64,000 nucleotides of DNA, from the NCBI GenBank assembly GCA_030340625.1, contig JAOPHQ010002302.1, positions 124,001-188,000 on the forward strand, read 5' to 3'. The translations under genes were made by a program, and so were the position numbers. The notes beneath the pieces are model-generated. The model did no database searches. It had not been told where the DNA came from and was given only the letters and a program-made list of their open reading frames with translations. Below, piece after piece: positions 35,385-47,252 of this stretch. Numbering within the stretch: the first letter of the stretch is position 1; each line of letters starts with the position of its first letter. Source of the DNA: Merluccius polli (lineage: Eukaryota; Chordata; Actinopteri; Gadiformes; Merlucciidae).

Positions 35385-35660
35385 TATGTTTTTCTCTTTC
35401 CTTCCTCATCTTTATTTATTCCTTCCAGATTCCTTTCCTTTTTTTCTCACCTTTTTTCCCCATCTTCATATCTTTGTTTTTTCCCATCTTTCTTTTTCTC
35501 ATTTGTATACATTTCTTTTTTCTCATCTTTATATCTTTCTTTTTTTCTCATCTTTATATCTTTCTTTTTTCCCATCTTTATATCTTTATTTTTTCCGATC
35601 TTTATATCTTTATTTCCCCCCATCTTTATATCTTTCTTTTCTAATTTTCTAACTCTCTTT
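35385..35660. repeat. Pyrimidine-rich TCTTTATATCTTTCTTTTTT tandem
   Basis: Units of about 25-27 bp (CATCTTTATATCTTTCTTTT) repeat with drift. The Phe/Leu/Ser-rich plus-strand frame here is a by-product. Confidence 0.9.
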
Positions 35661-35979
35661 TATTTATTTTCTGTTTATTTTTTCCACCTCTTTCTTGCAG
35701 TCTTCTTTCTTTCTGTCTGTCTGTGTGTTTGACATGTTAAAAAAACGTCCCGATGTCGCCTGTCTCAGATTATCAAACAAAAGAAGGAAACACTTTGAAA
35801 ACAATAGTTTTTATTGTTATTAGGCCTATTTAAATAGTTTTATGTAAAAACTGTTTTCATTCGAAGACTTTATCTAGGATTATACATATTTAGCACAAAA
35901 AATGATGGATATCTTAGGCTACTTAAGAATCAGCCTACCTCATGAAACAGTTTTATGTAAAATAAGTTGTTCTCTACAG

Positions 35980-36060
35980 CAGTGCCAGCTAGCGTTAGCC
36001 TGCCATTGTTAGGCTGTTAGCATTAGCCAGCTATTGTTAGCCAGCTAGTGTTAGCAGCTC
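35980..36060. repeat. GCTAGTGTTAGC minisatellite
   Basis: Short units of GCCAGCTA(T/G)TGTTAGCCAGC. Same motif family as 7050-7928 and 46155-46390. Confidence 0.8.
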
Positions 36061-36184
36061 CCCAGCTTGCCAATTGCCAACCCTAACATAGTGTGACTAA
36101 CCTTTTTTGAAATGTCCATATGCTTGCTATGCTGCTCTTGTGCGCTAAGCATCTGTATGCCAGCATCTAATAGGTCTTGCTGTT

Positions 36185-36545
36185 TTACTATTTACAGTAT
36201 TAGCTGTAGTCACTAGTTAGCCTTGCGGTTTCACTATTTACAGTATTAGCTGTGGTTTGTAGTTAGCCCTACTGTTTCACGATTTACAGTATTAGCTGTG
36301 GTTGGTAGTTAGCCCTACTGTTTCACGATTTACAGTATTAGCTGTGGTTGGTAGTTAGCCCTACTCTTTCACTATTTACAGTATTAGCTGTGGTTGGTAG
36401 TTAGCCCTACTCTTTCACTATTTACAGTATTAGCTGTGGTTGCTAGTTAGCCCTGCTGTTTCACCATATACAGTATTAGCTGTGGTCACTAGTTAGCCCT
36501 GCTGTTTCACCATATACAGTGTTTGCTATGGTCGCTAGTTTGCGA
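36185..36545. repeat. About 60-bp minisatellite, ~6-7 units
   Basis: The unit contains TTTACAGTATTAGCTGTGG, then TTGGTAGTTAGCCCTACTGTTTCAC. Units are 85-98 percent alike by eye. Confidence 0.9.
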
Positions 36546-36748
36546 GTTAACCAGTTAAACTGTTTGACGACCCAATGTTTTTCTAATGTATATTAATATA
36601 AATGGTGATTAATATGAATGGTATTTTTACATCAGAAAAATAGCTAATTTGCTTCAAAATCAATCTGTAACATTTTTCTTTTTTTTAAATTCATGTTTTG
36701 AAGGGGACAGGGAATCTTCAGGGACATTGTCACACTGTCTCTCTTTTT

Positions 36749-36764
36749 GTGTGTGTGTGCATGG

Positions 36765-36806
<42 letters not shown>

Positions 36807-36824
36807 TTGTGTGCATGTGCGTGC

Positions 36825-36864
<40 letters not shown>
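36749..36864. repeat. (GT)n microsatellite
   Basis: Long GT run with GCAT and TTTG interruptions. Confidence 0.95.
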
Positions 36865-37042
36865 GTCTGTGTGTAATTGGTGTGTGTGACTCTGGAGAAC
36901 ACGACACAAAGACCACTGATGACTTCTATTGGTGGTGCCTCTGCCCCTGTAATCAGGGGTTCCCCCATGAGGGTAGAAACATCTTGGGGTGGTTGGTTCT
37001 CTCTCTATATATACTGTATATATCTAAATATATCTATATCTA

Positions 37043-37068
37043 TCTCTCTCTATCGCGCTCTCTCTCTC

Positions 37069-37162
<94 letters not shown>
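37043..37162. repeat. (TC)n microsatellite
   Basis: About 55 CT units with one or two interruptions. Preceded by TATATC repeats from about 37008. Confidence 0.95.
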
Positions 37163-37166
<4 letters not shown>

Positions 37167-38579
37167 TGCACTCTGAACAAGCGTCTTCAATCCCAAGGGA
37201 AAATTACCGGCTGGTGAATTGATGGTGATGGGGATCACGTCCTCATAAGCCACCAATGTGACAACTACCTATGGTCCCTTTTCACAGGTGCTTAATAGTA
37301 GGGTAAAGTTACTTCCTGTTCCTGTAATTTTAAAATTAGATCTGTCGTAGCACCAGCTTGGTCAGTGTATATTTACTGACTAGTTTTGTCTGTACTGGTG
37401 CACCGCCACACCTAAAGCGAACAGAGCTGTTATGATCTAGTTTTTCCTACTGTGAAAATAGTCTGTTTTCCCCATTCCCTGGGTAAATTCTATAGACAGG
37501 GAATTTACACAGGAGGAGGCGAGGGAGGTGGAGGAGGAGAGGGAGGAAATGAGGAGAGGGAGGGGAAGAGGAGGAGGGGGTGGAGGGATGAGGAGGAGGA
37601 GAGGAGAGGGTAGAGGAGGAGGTGAACAAGTTAAACAGCCGTGAGTATGTCGTGACCCCTGCTGCTCTCTCCCTTCCCAAGACATGTTTTAATGTCACAG
37701 AAGGCAACCGTCCTTGTAGATTTAAGAGGACAGGAAAGAGACCCTATGTGGCATTTAGGATGAAGTTTTATTTAAGTGGGTCACTTTGCCGTGGAGAATG
37801 TCATGAGGCATGCGCTCCGGTGCACACCACACCCGCACGTTTTCCATAATTTCACCGACTGTCAGAGGAGGAAATAAACAAAGAGTTGAATGTTGTGATA
37901 TGAATTATTGAAATGAGGAACGCGACACTACACATATAGCGATCGGTGGTGTCAGGTAGGGTAGCGTTACCGTGGTGATTGGGGGCGGTGAATGGTGGGG
38001 GTGGTGAAGAGACCTGGTAATCACACACACACACACACAATAATCCGTAATAATAATTAGTTAGCTTCCTCCTAATTTCGGTGGACCCTTAAATGTACTT
38101 TTTGTTAATCTTTGATAACTGCTCTAGATGGAGAGAAACACGTTTCTGTTGAGGAACGTTTCCGTTTCCTGCCACCGGAGAGCAGCAGCTCTGGCGCATT
38201 ACGCGGCCGACCTTCCAGCGCCACATCAAGGCGAGACCCAAAACACGCTTCTCAACCTTTGACCCCGGCTCCAACGGGCGCTCACTAATGGCGGCGCGGG
38301 GACGGTCTCGAGCCGAGCGACCTCCCATTTGCATCCCATTTGGAGCTGAAATAACACTTGTTCCATAACACAGAGCGCTAACACGCCGCAATTAGCCGGG
38401 CGGCGCTTAGCGGCTGCCTAGCCTCCCGCTAGCCGCGGTATTATGTCTTTTGGGCAGAGTGGACACACAAAGGATTATGGGTAGCGGCTTGATGGAGTCT
38501 TTTGATTTGTTTTAATTGTCATTGTAATCCTCTCCACTTCAGGTCTTAGAAATACATTGTTTGAACCCCCCCCCTCGCT
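37163..38579. other. Gene-free DNA; GGA-rich tract
   Basis: GGAGGAGA-type purine tract at 37512-37625 and a CA run at 38020-38038. The GC-rich stretch 38150-38450 contains several TAATTAG/GCTAGC-like sites and no simple repeats. No gene is supported. Confidence 0.4.
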
Positions 38580-38830
38580 CACACACGTGCACACACTAGC
38601 ACATGCACTCACGCACACACACTCACGCACACACACACACACACAAAATGTGTGTGATTGGTGGGCCTCTCTGCAGGCCGCTGTGATCCAGATGAAATGT
38701 AAATCACAGCTCTTGAAAACAAATTACACACAAAAACGTGGCATCACAAAGTGTGTGTGTCCATCCATCTGTATGCGTTTTCATACTTGTGTGTGTCTGT
38801 GTGCATGTCCTGTGTGTGTGTGTGTGTCCC
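38580..38830. repeat. (CA)n / (GT)n microsatellites
   Basis: CA runs at 38580-38645 and GT runs near 38800-38828. Confidence 0.9.
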
Positions 38831-38939
38831 ATCTCATCTTCAACATATATATTTTCTTTGGGGGCCAAATTGCAGGGCCGGTGTGATCAGGGGGTAATAG
38901 TGAGCTGTCAGCCTCGTTGATTGGATGGTGATGGTAAAC

Positions 38940-39225
38940 AAGCAGGAGGAGGGGAGGAGGAGGGGAGGAGGAGAAGAGAGAGGAGATGAGAGGAGGGAGG
39001 TAGAGAGGAGGGGAGAGATGAGAGGAGGAGAGGAGGGGGAGGGAGGAGGAGGAGAGATGGTGGGGGGGAGAGAGGTGAGAGGAGAGGAGGAGCAGGGAGG
39101 AGAGGAAAGGAGAGGAGGAGGAGGAGGAGAGACGAGAGGAGGAAGAGGATGGGGGAAGAGGAGAAGAGGAGAGGAAGAGGAGGAGAGGAGGAGGAGGTGG
39201 GGAGGAGCAGGAGAAGGGGGTGTGG
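38940..39225. repeat. GGAGGAGAGG purine tract
   Basis: Nearly 290 bp of uninterrupted purines on the plus strand, in GAGGAGGGGAGG-like units. It can form triplex (H-DNA)-type structures. Confidence 0.95.
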
Positions 39226-39299
39226 AGTTGAGCATCATCTTCATCAAAGAGATTCTAACAAACAAATCCGCCGTCTCTTTCTCTAATATCACATTTTAC

Positions 39300-39480
39300 C
39301 TCTGTATCTATCTCTATCTTGCTATATCTCTCTGTTTCTGTCCCTCTTTCGCTCTATCTATCCATATGTATATATCTGCCTATATGTTTATCTGTCTGTC
39401 TGTCTGTGTCTATCTGTCAATCGGTCTGTCTATCTGTCTATCTGTCTCTCTATCGTCTAGCTGTCTATCTGAGATGCTGC
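39300..39480. repeat. TATC/TGTC pyrimidine repeat
   Basis: Mixed CTATCTAT and CTGTCTGTCTATC units. Low-complexity open frames here are not genes. Confidence 0.85.
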
Positions 39481-39589
39481 TTGAACCTTGGAACAGGATG
39501 TTATAATATTTGGGAGAATTTTGAGTTGAAAGAATGCTGTGTGGGTGTGGCTGCGTTGAAAGAGAACTTCTATTTGACTATAGTAGTTA

Positions 39590-40110
39590 AGCACTTTTGG
39601 AGCGTCTTATACTGAATTCAGATACATTGTACATGTCATTAAGGAGCAGGTAGGGGTTAGACAGTACAGAAATGGGTCATTAAGGAGCAGGTAGGGGTTA
39701 GACAGTACAGAGACAGGTCTTAAGGAGCAGGAAGGGGTTAGACAGTACAGAGACGGGTCAGTAAGGAGCAGGTAGCGGTTCGACAATACAGAGAAAAATC
39801 ATTAAGGAGCAGGTAGACGTTAGACCGTACAGAGACAGGACATTAAGGAGCAGGTAGGGGTTAGACAGTACAAAAACAGGTCATTAAGGAGCAGGTAGGG
39901 GTTAGACAGCACAGAGACAGGTCATTAAGGAGCAGGTAGGGGTTAGACAGTACAGAGACAGGTCATTAAGGAGCAGGTAGCGGTTAGACAGTACAGAAAC
40001 AATCATTAAGGAGCAGGTAGGGGTCAGGGGTCATCTTGCTTTAGAATGCCTACAGGTTAAACTGCGGACATTGAGATCAAACCCAGAAACTTGGTTGTGC
40101 TGTATACAGA
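39590..40110 (-). repeat. SINE with 41-bp VNTR, 9-10 units
   Basis: Tandem units CATTAAGGAGCAGGTAGGGG plus TTAGACAGTACAGAGACAGGT occupy 39634-40030. Both flanks are the reverse complement of the flanks at 33281-33500 (TGAATTCAGATAC and CATGTAC on one side; CATCTTGCTTTAGAATGCC and TGCGGACATTGAGATC on the other). So this is a minus-strand copy of the same element with a longer internal array. Confidence 0.75.
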
Positions 40111-40235
40111 GTTTCTGATTGGTTCTGGATACAGCGGTTCTGATTGGTAGTTTCAGTAGATACAGAGGTTCTGATTAATCGGTATGGTAGATACAGAGGT
40201 CTGATTGGTCGGTACGGTAGATACAGCGGTCAAGA
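40111..40235. repeat. About 33-bp tandem, 4 units
   Basis: Units of TTCTGATTGGTCGGTACGGT plus AGATACAGCGG with variation. Confidence 0.8.
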
Positions 40236-40430
40236 GATGTCCTCCCAGTTACCTGAGCAGCCAACATCCAACTGAGTTACAAATGGAGGTGGTTGATACG
40301 AGAGGAGGGAGAGGGGGAGAGAGAGAGGAGGCCAGAAGAACTGGATTCCTTTCTGAGAGGAGGACGACTGGCTTTCCCCTTCTCTCTTCTTCTTCTTCTC
40401 CTCTTTTTGGGGCGATTCTCTCCCTTAACA

Positions 40431-40449
40431 GGGGGGGGGGGGGGGGGGG
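40431..40449. repeat. G19 homopolymer
   Basis: Nineteen consecutive G. Likely length-uncertain in assembly. Confidence 0.95.
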
Positions 40450-40689
40450 TGTACTTATGGGGTGAGGGACAATGGCCCCTTTTGTGGGTGGCGGGGAAGC
40501 AACAAGGGCAAAATTGAAGGATGGAGCCAGACCCCTTCAATGAATCTGAGATTTATCTAATTGATCTCAGACCCCCTCCTGAATCTATTTTCAGACCCCC
40601 TTAATCTCATGTGGGACCCATACCTGACCGATCAAGCCTTGATCAGACCTTTAGGGAAAGTGAGTGGGATTTATATGGTGAGGTTGAAG

Positions 40690-40800
40690 ATAAGTGTTGG
40701 AAAGTAGGTGTTGGAGATATAGAAAGACAGAGGGATGGAGATCTAGAAAGACAGAGGAGTGGAGATCGAGAAATACAGAGGGATAGAGGGCGGAGTGAGG
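40690..40800. repeat. GGAGATCTAGAAAGACAGAG tandem
   Basis: About four units of 24-25 bp, purine-rich. Confidence 0.8.
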
Positions 40801-42084
40801 AGGAAAAGCAGACATGGAGAGAGGGAAAGACAGCCAGAGAGGGAGGGGTAGCAACGAAATGAATAGTGGGAGGATAGTTGGGGAGGAAAGGACAAAAAAA
40901 AGTGAAAGAAAAGGGAGAAGGCAGGAATTCTAGAAGACAGAAGAGCGGGGTAAGGGTGAGATGCTGTGAAAGTAGGGAGCAGGGGACACAGACAGACAGA
41001 CAGAGAGGGGAGAGCGAGAGATGGCACGATAGAGTGAGGGAGAGAGAGAGCGAGGTCTACTCTTACTGGGGTCGATTTCGCCGGCCGAGTCTGAAACCAG
41101 ACACGCCCAAATATCCCAATTACACCGCTGCTCCGTGTCCCTTTGTCATGCGCGTCCCGCGGCAATCTCCGGCAATCTGCATTGGCACAGAGCGGTCGAT
41201 TGTCCGGGGCTGGGGTCCCGAGGCGACCCGACCCTGAACGTCCGAGGCTGCCGCACAGCCAGCTAGGGGATTGAATGTGCTTTTAATGGGCTGCAAATGA
41301 TGGCTGTGCTCTGCTGGGCTCATGTAAACTCTGTGTTTAGGGCTGGCGTCTGCTGCGCTCTCGCGGTGTGCCCAGTAGTCGGCGCTGTTTGCCCACGATG
41401 TGCTGGGAATTATGACTTGAGTACCCGGTGTTTGCGGTATATCAAGTGTTTTTTTTTGCTAGCACGTGACTGGCATGAGTTGCATGCTAAACTATGGATG
41501 ACTATGATGATGATGTCTTTTTCCGATTTCCGAACAGGTATTGTTTATGGTAGGGTTGGGTGGTTTTTGTGGTTTACCGGTACAGTGCGGGCTAATACCG
41601 GTTTAATTTTATCCAAAATGACTGTACCGGTATTTGTCATTACTAGCACCCGTTCAAAACTTTGCTACAATCTAACTTCTCTGGCCTCTCTTTCTTCATC
41701 TGTCCTTGAATCTACCGTAGCGAGCGACGGAGAACCAAACAGCTCGCTATTTGCGACCAGGCTATTTCTGGTGTAACACCATAGTTTCCCCCCCAAAAAA
41801 GTAAATTCACAGTGCATATCTTTCCCTGTCTGAATCAGAGCTGGCAGAGACCACTGCTGCAGAATCGTGTTTTTATCAACTGATCTTTTGTTCCTTTTTA
41901 ATTTCTAAAGCGCATCAATTTGTTACAACAAATTATTTATTATTTGTGTTCTTTCACGCAAAAAGTCGGGAATATCAGGGTTGCTGCGTGGATGTCAGTG
42001 GCTTTCAGATCCGCTCATGGGTTCGAGTCCAACTCTGTTACGGCAGAGCTTCAATGTCGCCTAAACGTTTCAGAAGACATACGG
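40801..42084. other. Gene-free DNA
   Basis: 41080-41290 is GC-balanced, repeat-free sequence, a candidate conserved block. From about 41548, TAGGGTTGGGTGG and ACCGGTA motifs are typical of a vertebrate MITE family, with similar ACCGGT-rich sequence near 42950-42990, but clean ends were not found. Confidence 0.35.
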
Positions 42085-42240
42085 CCTCCATAGTATGAGA
42101 GTAGGCCTACTTTCTATTAGCTTCCATAGTATGAGAGTAGGCCTACTTCCTATTAGCTTCCATAGTATGAGAGTAGACCTACTTCATATTAGCTTCCATA
42201 GTATGAGAGTAGGCCTATTTCCTATTAGTTACCATAGTAT
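42085..42240. repeat. 37-bp minisatellite, 4-5 units
   Basis: Unit CTTCCATAGTATGAGAGTAG plus GCCTACTTCCTATTAG. It produces a repeating MRVGLL frame that is not a gene. Confidence 0.95.
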
Positions 42241-43525
42241 GACTATCACAAAGCAAATAGGTGCTTTGAACATTCGAACAGTTTGATGAAATTGCCCGGC
42301 AGGTGCTATTCACCCGAAGAGAAAACACACTACACATACACACTATAGTGGATGACGGATTGCCAGGAAAATAAATAACATCGCTACCTGTTCTATTCAA
42401 CCCATTATTATTGGTAGATATGGCTTTCCTATCTTTTGCCTTCGCTTAAACATGGAAATAGCTGCTAAATACGTTCATTAAAACCTAATATTTGGGGCCA
42501 GCCGGACCCACATTTTTAATAAACATAAAGCCTATTGCTATAGGGCAGGCCTATATTCTGATTAAAATGTGCAATGGATCAAACCATAGACTAAACTATG
42601 TAACATCTAACCCCCGTTAAACTTAGGCAGGGGACCTGGTTAGATGTGCGGTGCTGTAAATCGCAAATAAAATATCAATAATGTCCCCTTTGTCTCCTTG
42701 ACTTCTGCGACCGCAGCACTTTTTGATTTGACAAATATAATAATAATTCAAATAGCAAAATGATGGTGGGGACGGTGTGAATAAAATCCCACCGGTGGCG
42801 CATCCAACACCATATCCAACACCGGTAACCGCGGCAACACTCTACAATCTTCTCACACTGCGGTTACATGTAACTCATTATGTTCCACTTGTCAGCAGCT
42901 GTGTCGAGGACGTGCGCCATCTGGTGGTAATGAATAAAAATCGATATACCGGTACGATTTGGTTTTCAACCAAATATCAAACCGGTTTATGGTGTCCTAC
43001 ATTATTAAGTAGCCATGGCAGATTTTTGTTAAGTTTTGTGAAATGTGATGATTTTAAAGTCCCACGGTAGCCATTTTGAACGGCATTCCTCTCCTCCTCC
43101 ACTTTTCCATGATATCCCACCTTGTCACTTTCATACAAACACGGTTCTTCCCACACAAAAGTATAGGAAAAACAACATCTTCACAAAATTGTACACAATT
43201 TTTGTCAGTAAATTGGTGCAGAAATATCGGATCCTGTTACGGATCACTGAAACTGGGCGGTAGCGGTGAAGCCGGTAGTGAAGTGGTAGTTTGTTGACTC
43301 AAGGTCTCCCCGAAGTGGACTTGCTAGGTCGGGGGGGGGGTGCATCACTCACTGAGGTCTTGTTTGTCTTTACAGCGCCCCCACTCCACCCCCACCCAGC
43401 CTTTTATTACTGTTTCCTGGTAGTATGGCGTGGCAGGCACATGGCTCGCCAGCCAGCCCCCGCGGCCTCCCATGCGCTGTTCCTTGGCCGCCACTGGGAT
43501 GAGATGGCCACCATTCAACCCAATT
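42241..43525. other. Gene-free DNA
   Basis: No domain in any frame. Nothing recognised beyond the ACCGGT-rich end near 42950. Confidence 0.35.
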
Positions 43526-43780
43526 AGTCAAATCCACTGTGATGTCGGGAACAGGGGTGGTGGCGGCGGCGGTGGCGGTGGTGGTGGGTTAAAAAAAAAA
43601 AAACAGCAGCAGAAGGATGTCTTTCTCTTTTTTCTTTTTTCGGTTAATTTCGCCCCGCCGTCCGTCATCTGCCAATTTCAGTTGAAGTAAAAAGAGTGGC
43701 ACCAATTAATGACCGCAGGGCTGGGAGGGGGGGCCGGGGGCCGGGGGCCGGGGGCCGAGGGGGGGGGGGGGGGGGGTGTG
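43526..43780. repeat. GGT/GGC repeats, A13 and G runs
   Basis: GGTGGCGGC units at 43555-43588, an A-run at 43591-43603, GGGGGCC units at 43730-43758 and a G-run at 43761-43777. Confidence 0.85.
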
Positions 43781-44933
43781 TGTGGACCTGGCACCCGAAC
43801 AGCCGCTTTCAGGCGTTGGGTGGCATCATGCTAGCCCCGACTCTCTTGCCTGGCGCTGGAACCAATCGGATGAGACTAATGGGGAAGTGATTAAAAGGCC
43901 TGTGAGTTCCCCGGGCATGGCCCCCGTGCAGGTTGAGGGGCCCCGTGGCGACGGGGGGGGGGGATGGGGTGGTTCGGTACGCTCCTGTAATGTCATTTCG
44001 GACATTTGGGTCCTCGCCTCCCCACCCTGGGGTCGTCCGTCCCCTGCCGACTCCTGGGTGGCGAGGCCGGGCTCCCAAACGTGCAGGGAGTTCCTCTGGG
44101 CGGGTAATTAAGGGTAGCGTCCGAAAATTAATGAGTGGATGCAGCAGGGCGAGGGCCGATGTGTCTGAAGGCCTGGAAACGGAGTCAGTGGCGGCGCCCG
44201 CAGACCCGCGGCCCTCGGCTATAGCCGGGCGGGCGGACACGTGCACAGCCGGCTGCTCTGACACAAAAATTCATACGAGTATAGAATTTTAACGCTCATT
44301 TTGGCTGTCAGCTTGTCACTATTAATTATAAAGGTTGATTCGCTTATCTGGGTAAGGGGAACTCGCCCGCGCGCACACACACACACACACACATAGGCAC
44401 ACGTACATGCAAGCAGTTGTCTGATGAAATTCATGCGGTCAGCGGCGTCGCTTGGTCCACTACCCTCGATGGCTGCATGCACGTCGGCGTCGGGTTTCAT
44501 CCCCCGTTTTTCAAAAGTGAAGAGTTTTTGTCGCGTTCTGCCGGCGATGGAAAAGATGCGGCACAAGTCAAGAGGGGCACCGGTGTCTGGTGAGTGCGTT
44601 TGGCCGGTCAGCGTTGGTTGATGTCCACGTGTGGACGGTGGCCTCCGTTACCTCATCCCCGACGGGCGTGACGTCGATACACTCCGATAAACTCTGGCGC
44701 TTTTTGTGGTTTAATTTATCTTTGGGTTTTTCTTTTTTTTTTAATCACATTCTCTAATTAGCGCAACGCCTGGAGGCTGTTTGTGACCTTTCAGTATGTA
44801 AATAGACTCTCTCTCGCTCTCTCTTTCTCTCTCTCTTTCTCTCCTTCTACCACTCTACCACTTCTAGCTCTTAGTTTCCCTCTGTCTCTCTCTGTTCCTG
44901 ACTTGTGATGCCACTGTTCTCTAAGATGAACCT
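43781..44933. other. Gene-free, GC-rich candidate regulatory DNA
   Basis: 44105-44360 contains TAATTAA, ATTAATGAG and TATTAATTATAAAG blocks within repeat-free sequence. (CA)n lies at 44378-44394 and (TC)n at 44805-44900. Open frames here lack domains. Confidence 0.35.
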
Positions 44934-44949
44934 GTGTGTGTGTGTACGT

Positions 44950-44994
<45 letters not shown>

Positions 44995-45018
44995 TGTGTG
45001 TACGTGTGTGCATGCACA
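44934..45018. repeat. (GT)n microsatellite
   Basis: GT run with TACG interruptions. Another lies at 45244-45277. Confidence 0.95.
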
Positions 45019-45240
45019 CGCAGATTCATGACACCACCCGCCCGCGGCGTGTTTTTGGCAGTCGTCGTGGTGATGGCGAGGTCTGGGGGAGAGGCCTGGC
45101 TGGTGATTGACAGCTGCCAGGTGTGATGCCATGGCGAAACGCCGTGGCAACCGCCTCCCCGTCACCTCTCCCTCTCCTCATCTGGCCTCGCACGCCCAGG
45201 GTGCTACAGCTAGTGTGCAACTGCAGAGTGCACTCACAGC

Positions 45241-45280
<40 letters not shown>

Positions 45281-45283
<3 letters not shown>

Positions 45284-46065
45284 ACGGGGGAAAGAGAGGG
45301 ATGCGGGAGGTAGAGACAGACAGGCAGACAGACAGACACAGACAGTGTCAGCAAGCATATTCAAGATTTTGCTGTTATAGCTTAGGCTGTTTCCCTTTCC
45401 AAAAGTTTCCACACAAAGCTACAGCATGACAAGCAGCACATGTCCTCGCTTGGTAAACTACTGAACAAATTCAAAACTAAAAATCAACCCTCAAAAACAT
45501 ACACGTCATTCGGTAACCTGTCATACTCAAATATATTTGGATCTTCTGAAAATATAAGTCTGTGGAGATCTGGAAAAAGGCACCAAAAAAAAACATTGGC
45601 TGGCAACGAAAAATTAACTAAAATAAAAACCAACCCTGACTGGAAACTTCTAGAAAACCAACACGTCAAGAATAAAGACGTCCCGAGGTTAGTGCTGAAA
45701 CGCTGGCTGCTGGGCCACATTTTCTCGACGACAAGCGATGCAGGTTGGCGGTTTGAATCCCACCACATATCGCCGCCCTCCGGGGAGAGGTGGATGAGTG
45801 TTTTTTATGTATTACCGTTAGCATACATTAGCATCGAGGGGCGGCTAGGTTGGCTAGACTGCATCGCTTGGAAAGACAAATGCACTGCAGTGTGTGATGT
45901 GTGTGATGTGAGTGATGTGGGAGTGTGTGTGTGTGTGTGTGGGGGGGGGGGGTTATGGAATATTAATTGATGGTAATCATGGACTCGTGCTCAATGTGTT
46001 TAAATGGTCGACCTTTCACCTGCACAGGTGGCGACTGTACACACAGTACAAGGGTGTAGAATGGT
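45281..46065. other. Gene-free DNA; possible tRNA-like SINE piece
   Basis: GGCGGTTTGAATCCCACCAC near 45745 looks like a B-box, following GACAAGCGATGCAGGTT. The 176-codon plus-strand frame across 45440-45970 has no domain and ends in a GT/G-run, so I do not call it a gene. Confidence 0.4.

Positions 46066-46103
<38 letters not shown>
46066..46103. repeat. (CA)n microsatellite
   Basis: About 19 CA units. Confidence 0.95.
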
Positions 46104-46105
<2 letters not shown>

Positions 46106-46154
46106 TACGTGTGTAGACTAAATGCCTGTTTCTTTAATATATGTTGCTTCTCAA

Positions 46155-46790
46155 TATCTGCTAGCTAACCTCTGACTAACTGCTAGCTAACCTATCCTCC
46201 AGCTATTTTCTGCGGATTGCTAACCGTCTGCTCGCCGCTAACTAACTGCTAACTAACCAGCCAACAGCTTGCTGCTATAGCTAGCTGCAAACTAACGGCT
46301 AACTAACCACTTGCTAAACGCTTACTAACGGCTAACCAACCACTTGCTAAACGCAAACTAAATAATAGCTAACCATCAGCTAGCCACCAATAGCCCTTTT
46401 CCACCAACATGGAACCAGTTCAGTCGTGTTTCCTGATGCACCTCATTGTGAACCACTTGGAGCATTTTGGCGAAAAATAAATTGGTTCAGAACCCGAAAA
46501 GTTGGTTCCTGGCTGCAATGAAAAGCAGGTTTTCCTTGACCTGAAGCGCGAACTGTGACGACATCAGCTTTGGTTTGTTCTGTAATCTGTAATAACATAA
46601 CAAAAGCTAAAAGGTAATCCATGCGATCCGCCATATTGCTACAACTGTATACTTGATGACGCGTCCTTGATTACAATGGTTCCGCTCAAAACTGGTGGAA
46701 ACGTGGGCTGCTTCGCTAGGTAGTACCAAACCTACAGCTAGCCCATAACCAACTACTAACTAACCACTTGCTAAACTCTAGCTAACAGGG
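46155..46790. repeat. GCTAACTAAC minisatellite, split by a MITE
   Basis: Irregular TGCTAGCTAACC units occupy 46155-46390 and resume at about 46735-46790. The interruption is the fold-back element at 46392-46710. Confidence 0.75.
46392..46710. mobile_element. MITE with AGCCC...TTTCCACCA ends
   Basis: The left end AGCCCTTTTCCACCAAC is matched by the complement of the right end, AGCCCACGTTTCCACCAG, with a further GGAACC match inside. Non-coding; hAT-like by memory of similar fish MITEs. Duplication not resolved. Confidence 0.55.
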
Positions 46791-47252
46791 CAAAAGAAAG
46801 CCCTGGTGAGTGGAGGTCAACCATATGGATCCCACCTGCACTGCCCCCTCCCCCAACCCCCCAACACACCCAAACCCCACTCCACAGCCACAAAGAGAGG
46901 GGTGAGCATCACACACACACACACCTGCTTCTCTGTGACCCCCACCACCGGTGCGACGTGGGGGCACATCCGACATTCCTGCTCGACGGTGATGCGCGGT
47001 GACCGGGCTGTTTTCACACGACCCCTCTCGTAGAACCAGGGGCCTCCAGGGCCACAAACACGCACACACCGGCCCCCCAGGCATTAGGCTAGGGGCCCCT
47101 CACACAACTCCTTTGTTCTCCACGAAAGGCTTTTGATATAAATACATACAGAAGGTATCTAAATGATCAACAGCATGTGTGGTTAACATTGGATCAATAT
47201 GTTCAATGTGCCACTCTCAGCACATTGAATTGGCTGTAAAGGGATTTTATTT
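46791..47252. other. Gene-free DNA
   Basis: CCCCAACCCCCCAACACACC-type low complexity near 46845-46875. No gene. Confidence 0.4.

Noticed and set aside
39634..40030. Regular repeats resembling a CRISPR array (also 36185-36545 and 42085-42240)
   Set aside because: Units are directly adjacent with no unique spacers, and the genome is eukaryotic; these are VNTR/minisatellites.
45440..45970. 176-codon plus-strand ORF beginning MSSLGKLLNKFK
   Set aside because: No domain, no splice support, and it ends in a GT/G run; its middle contains a tRNA-like SINE motif.
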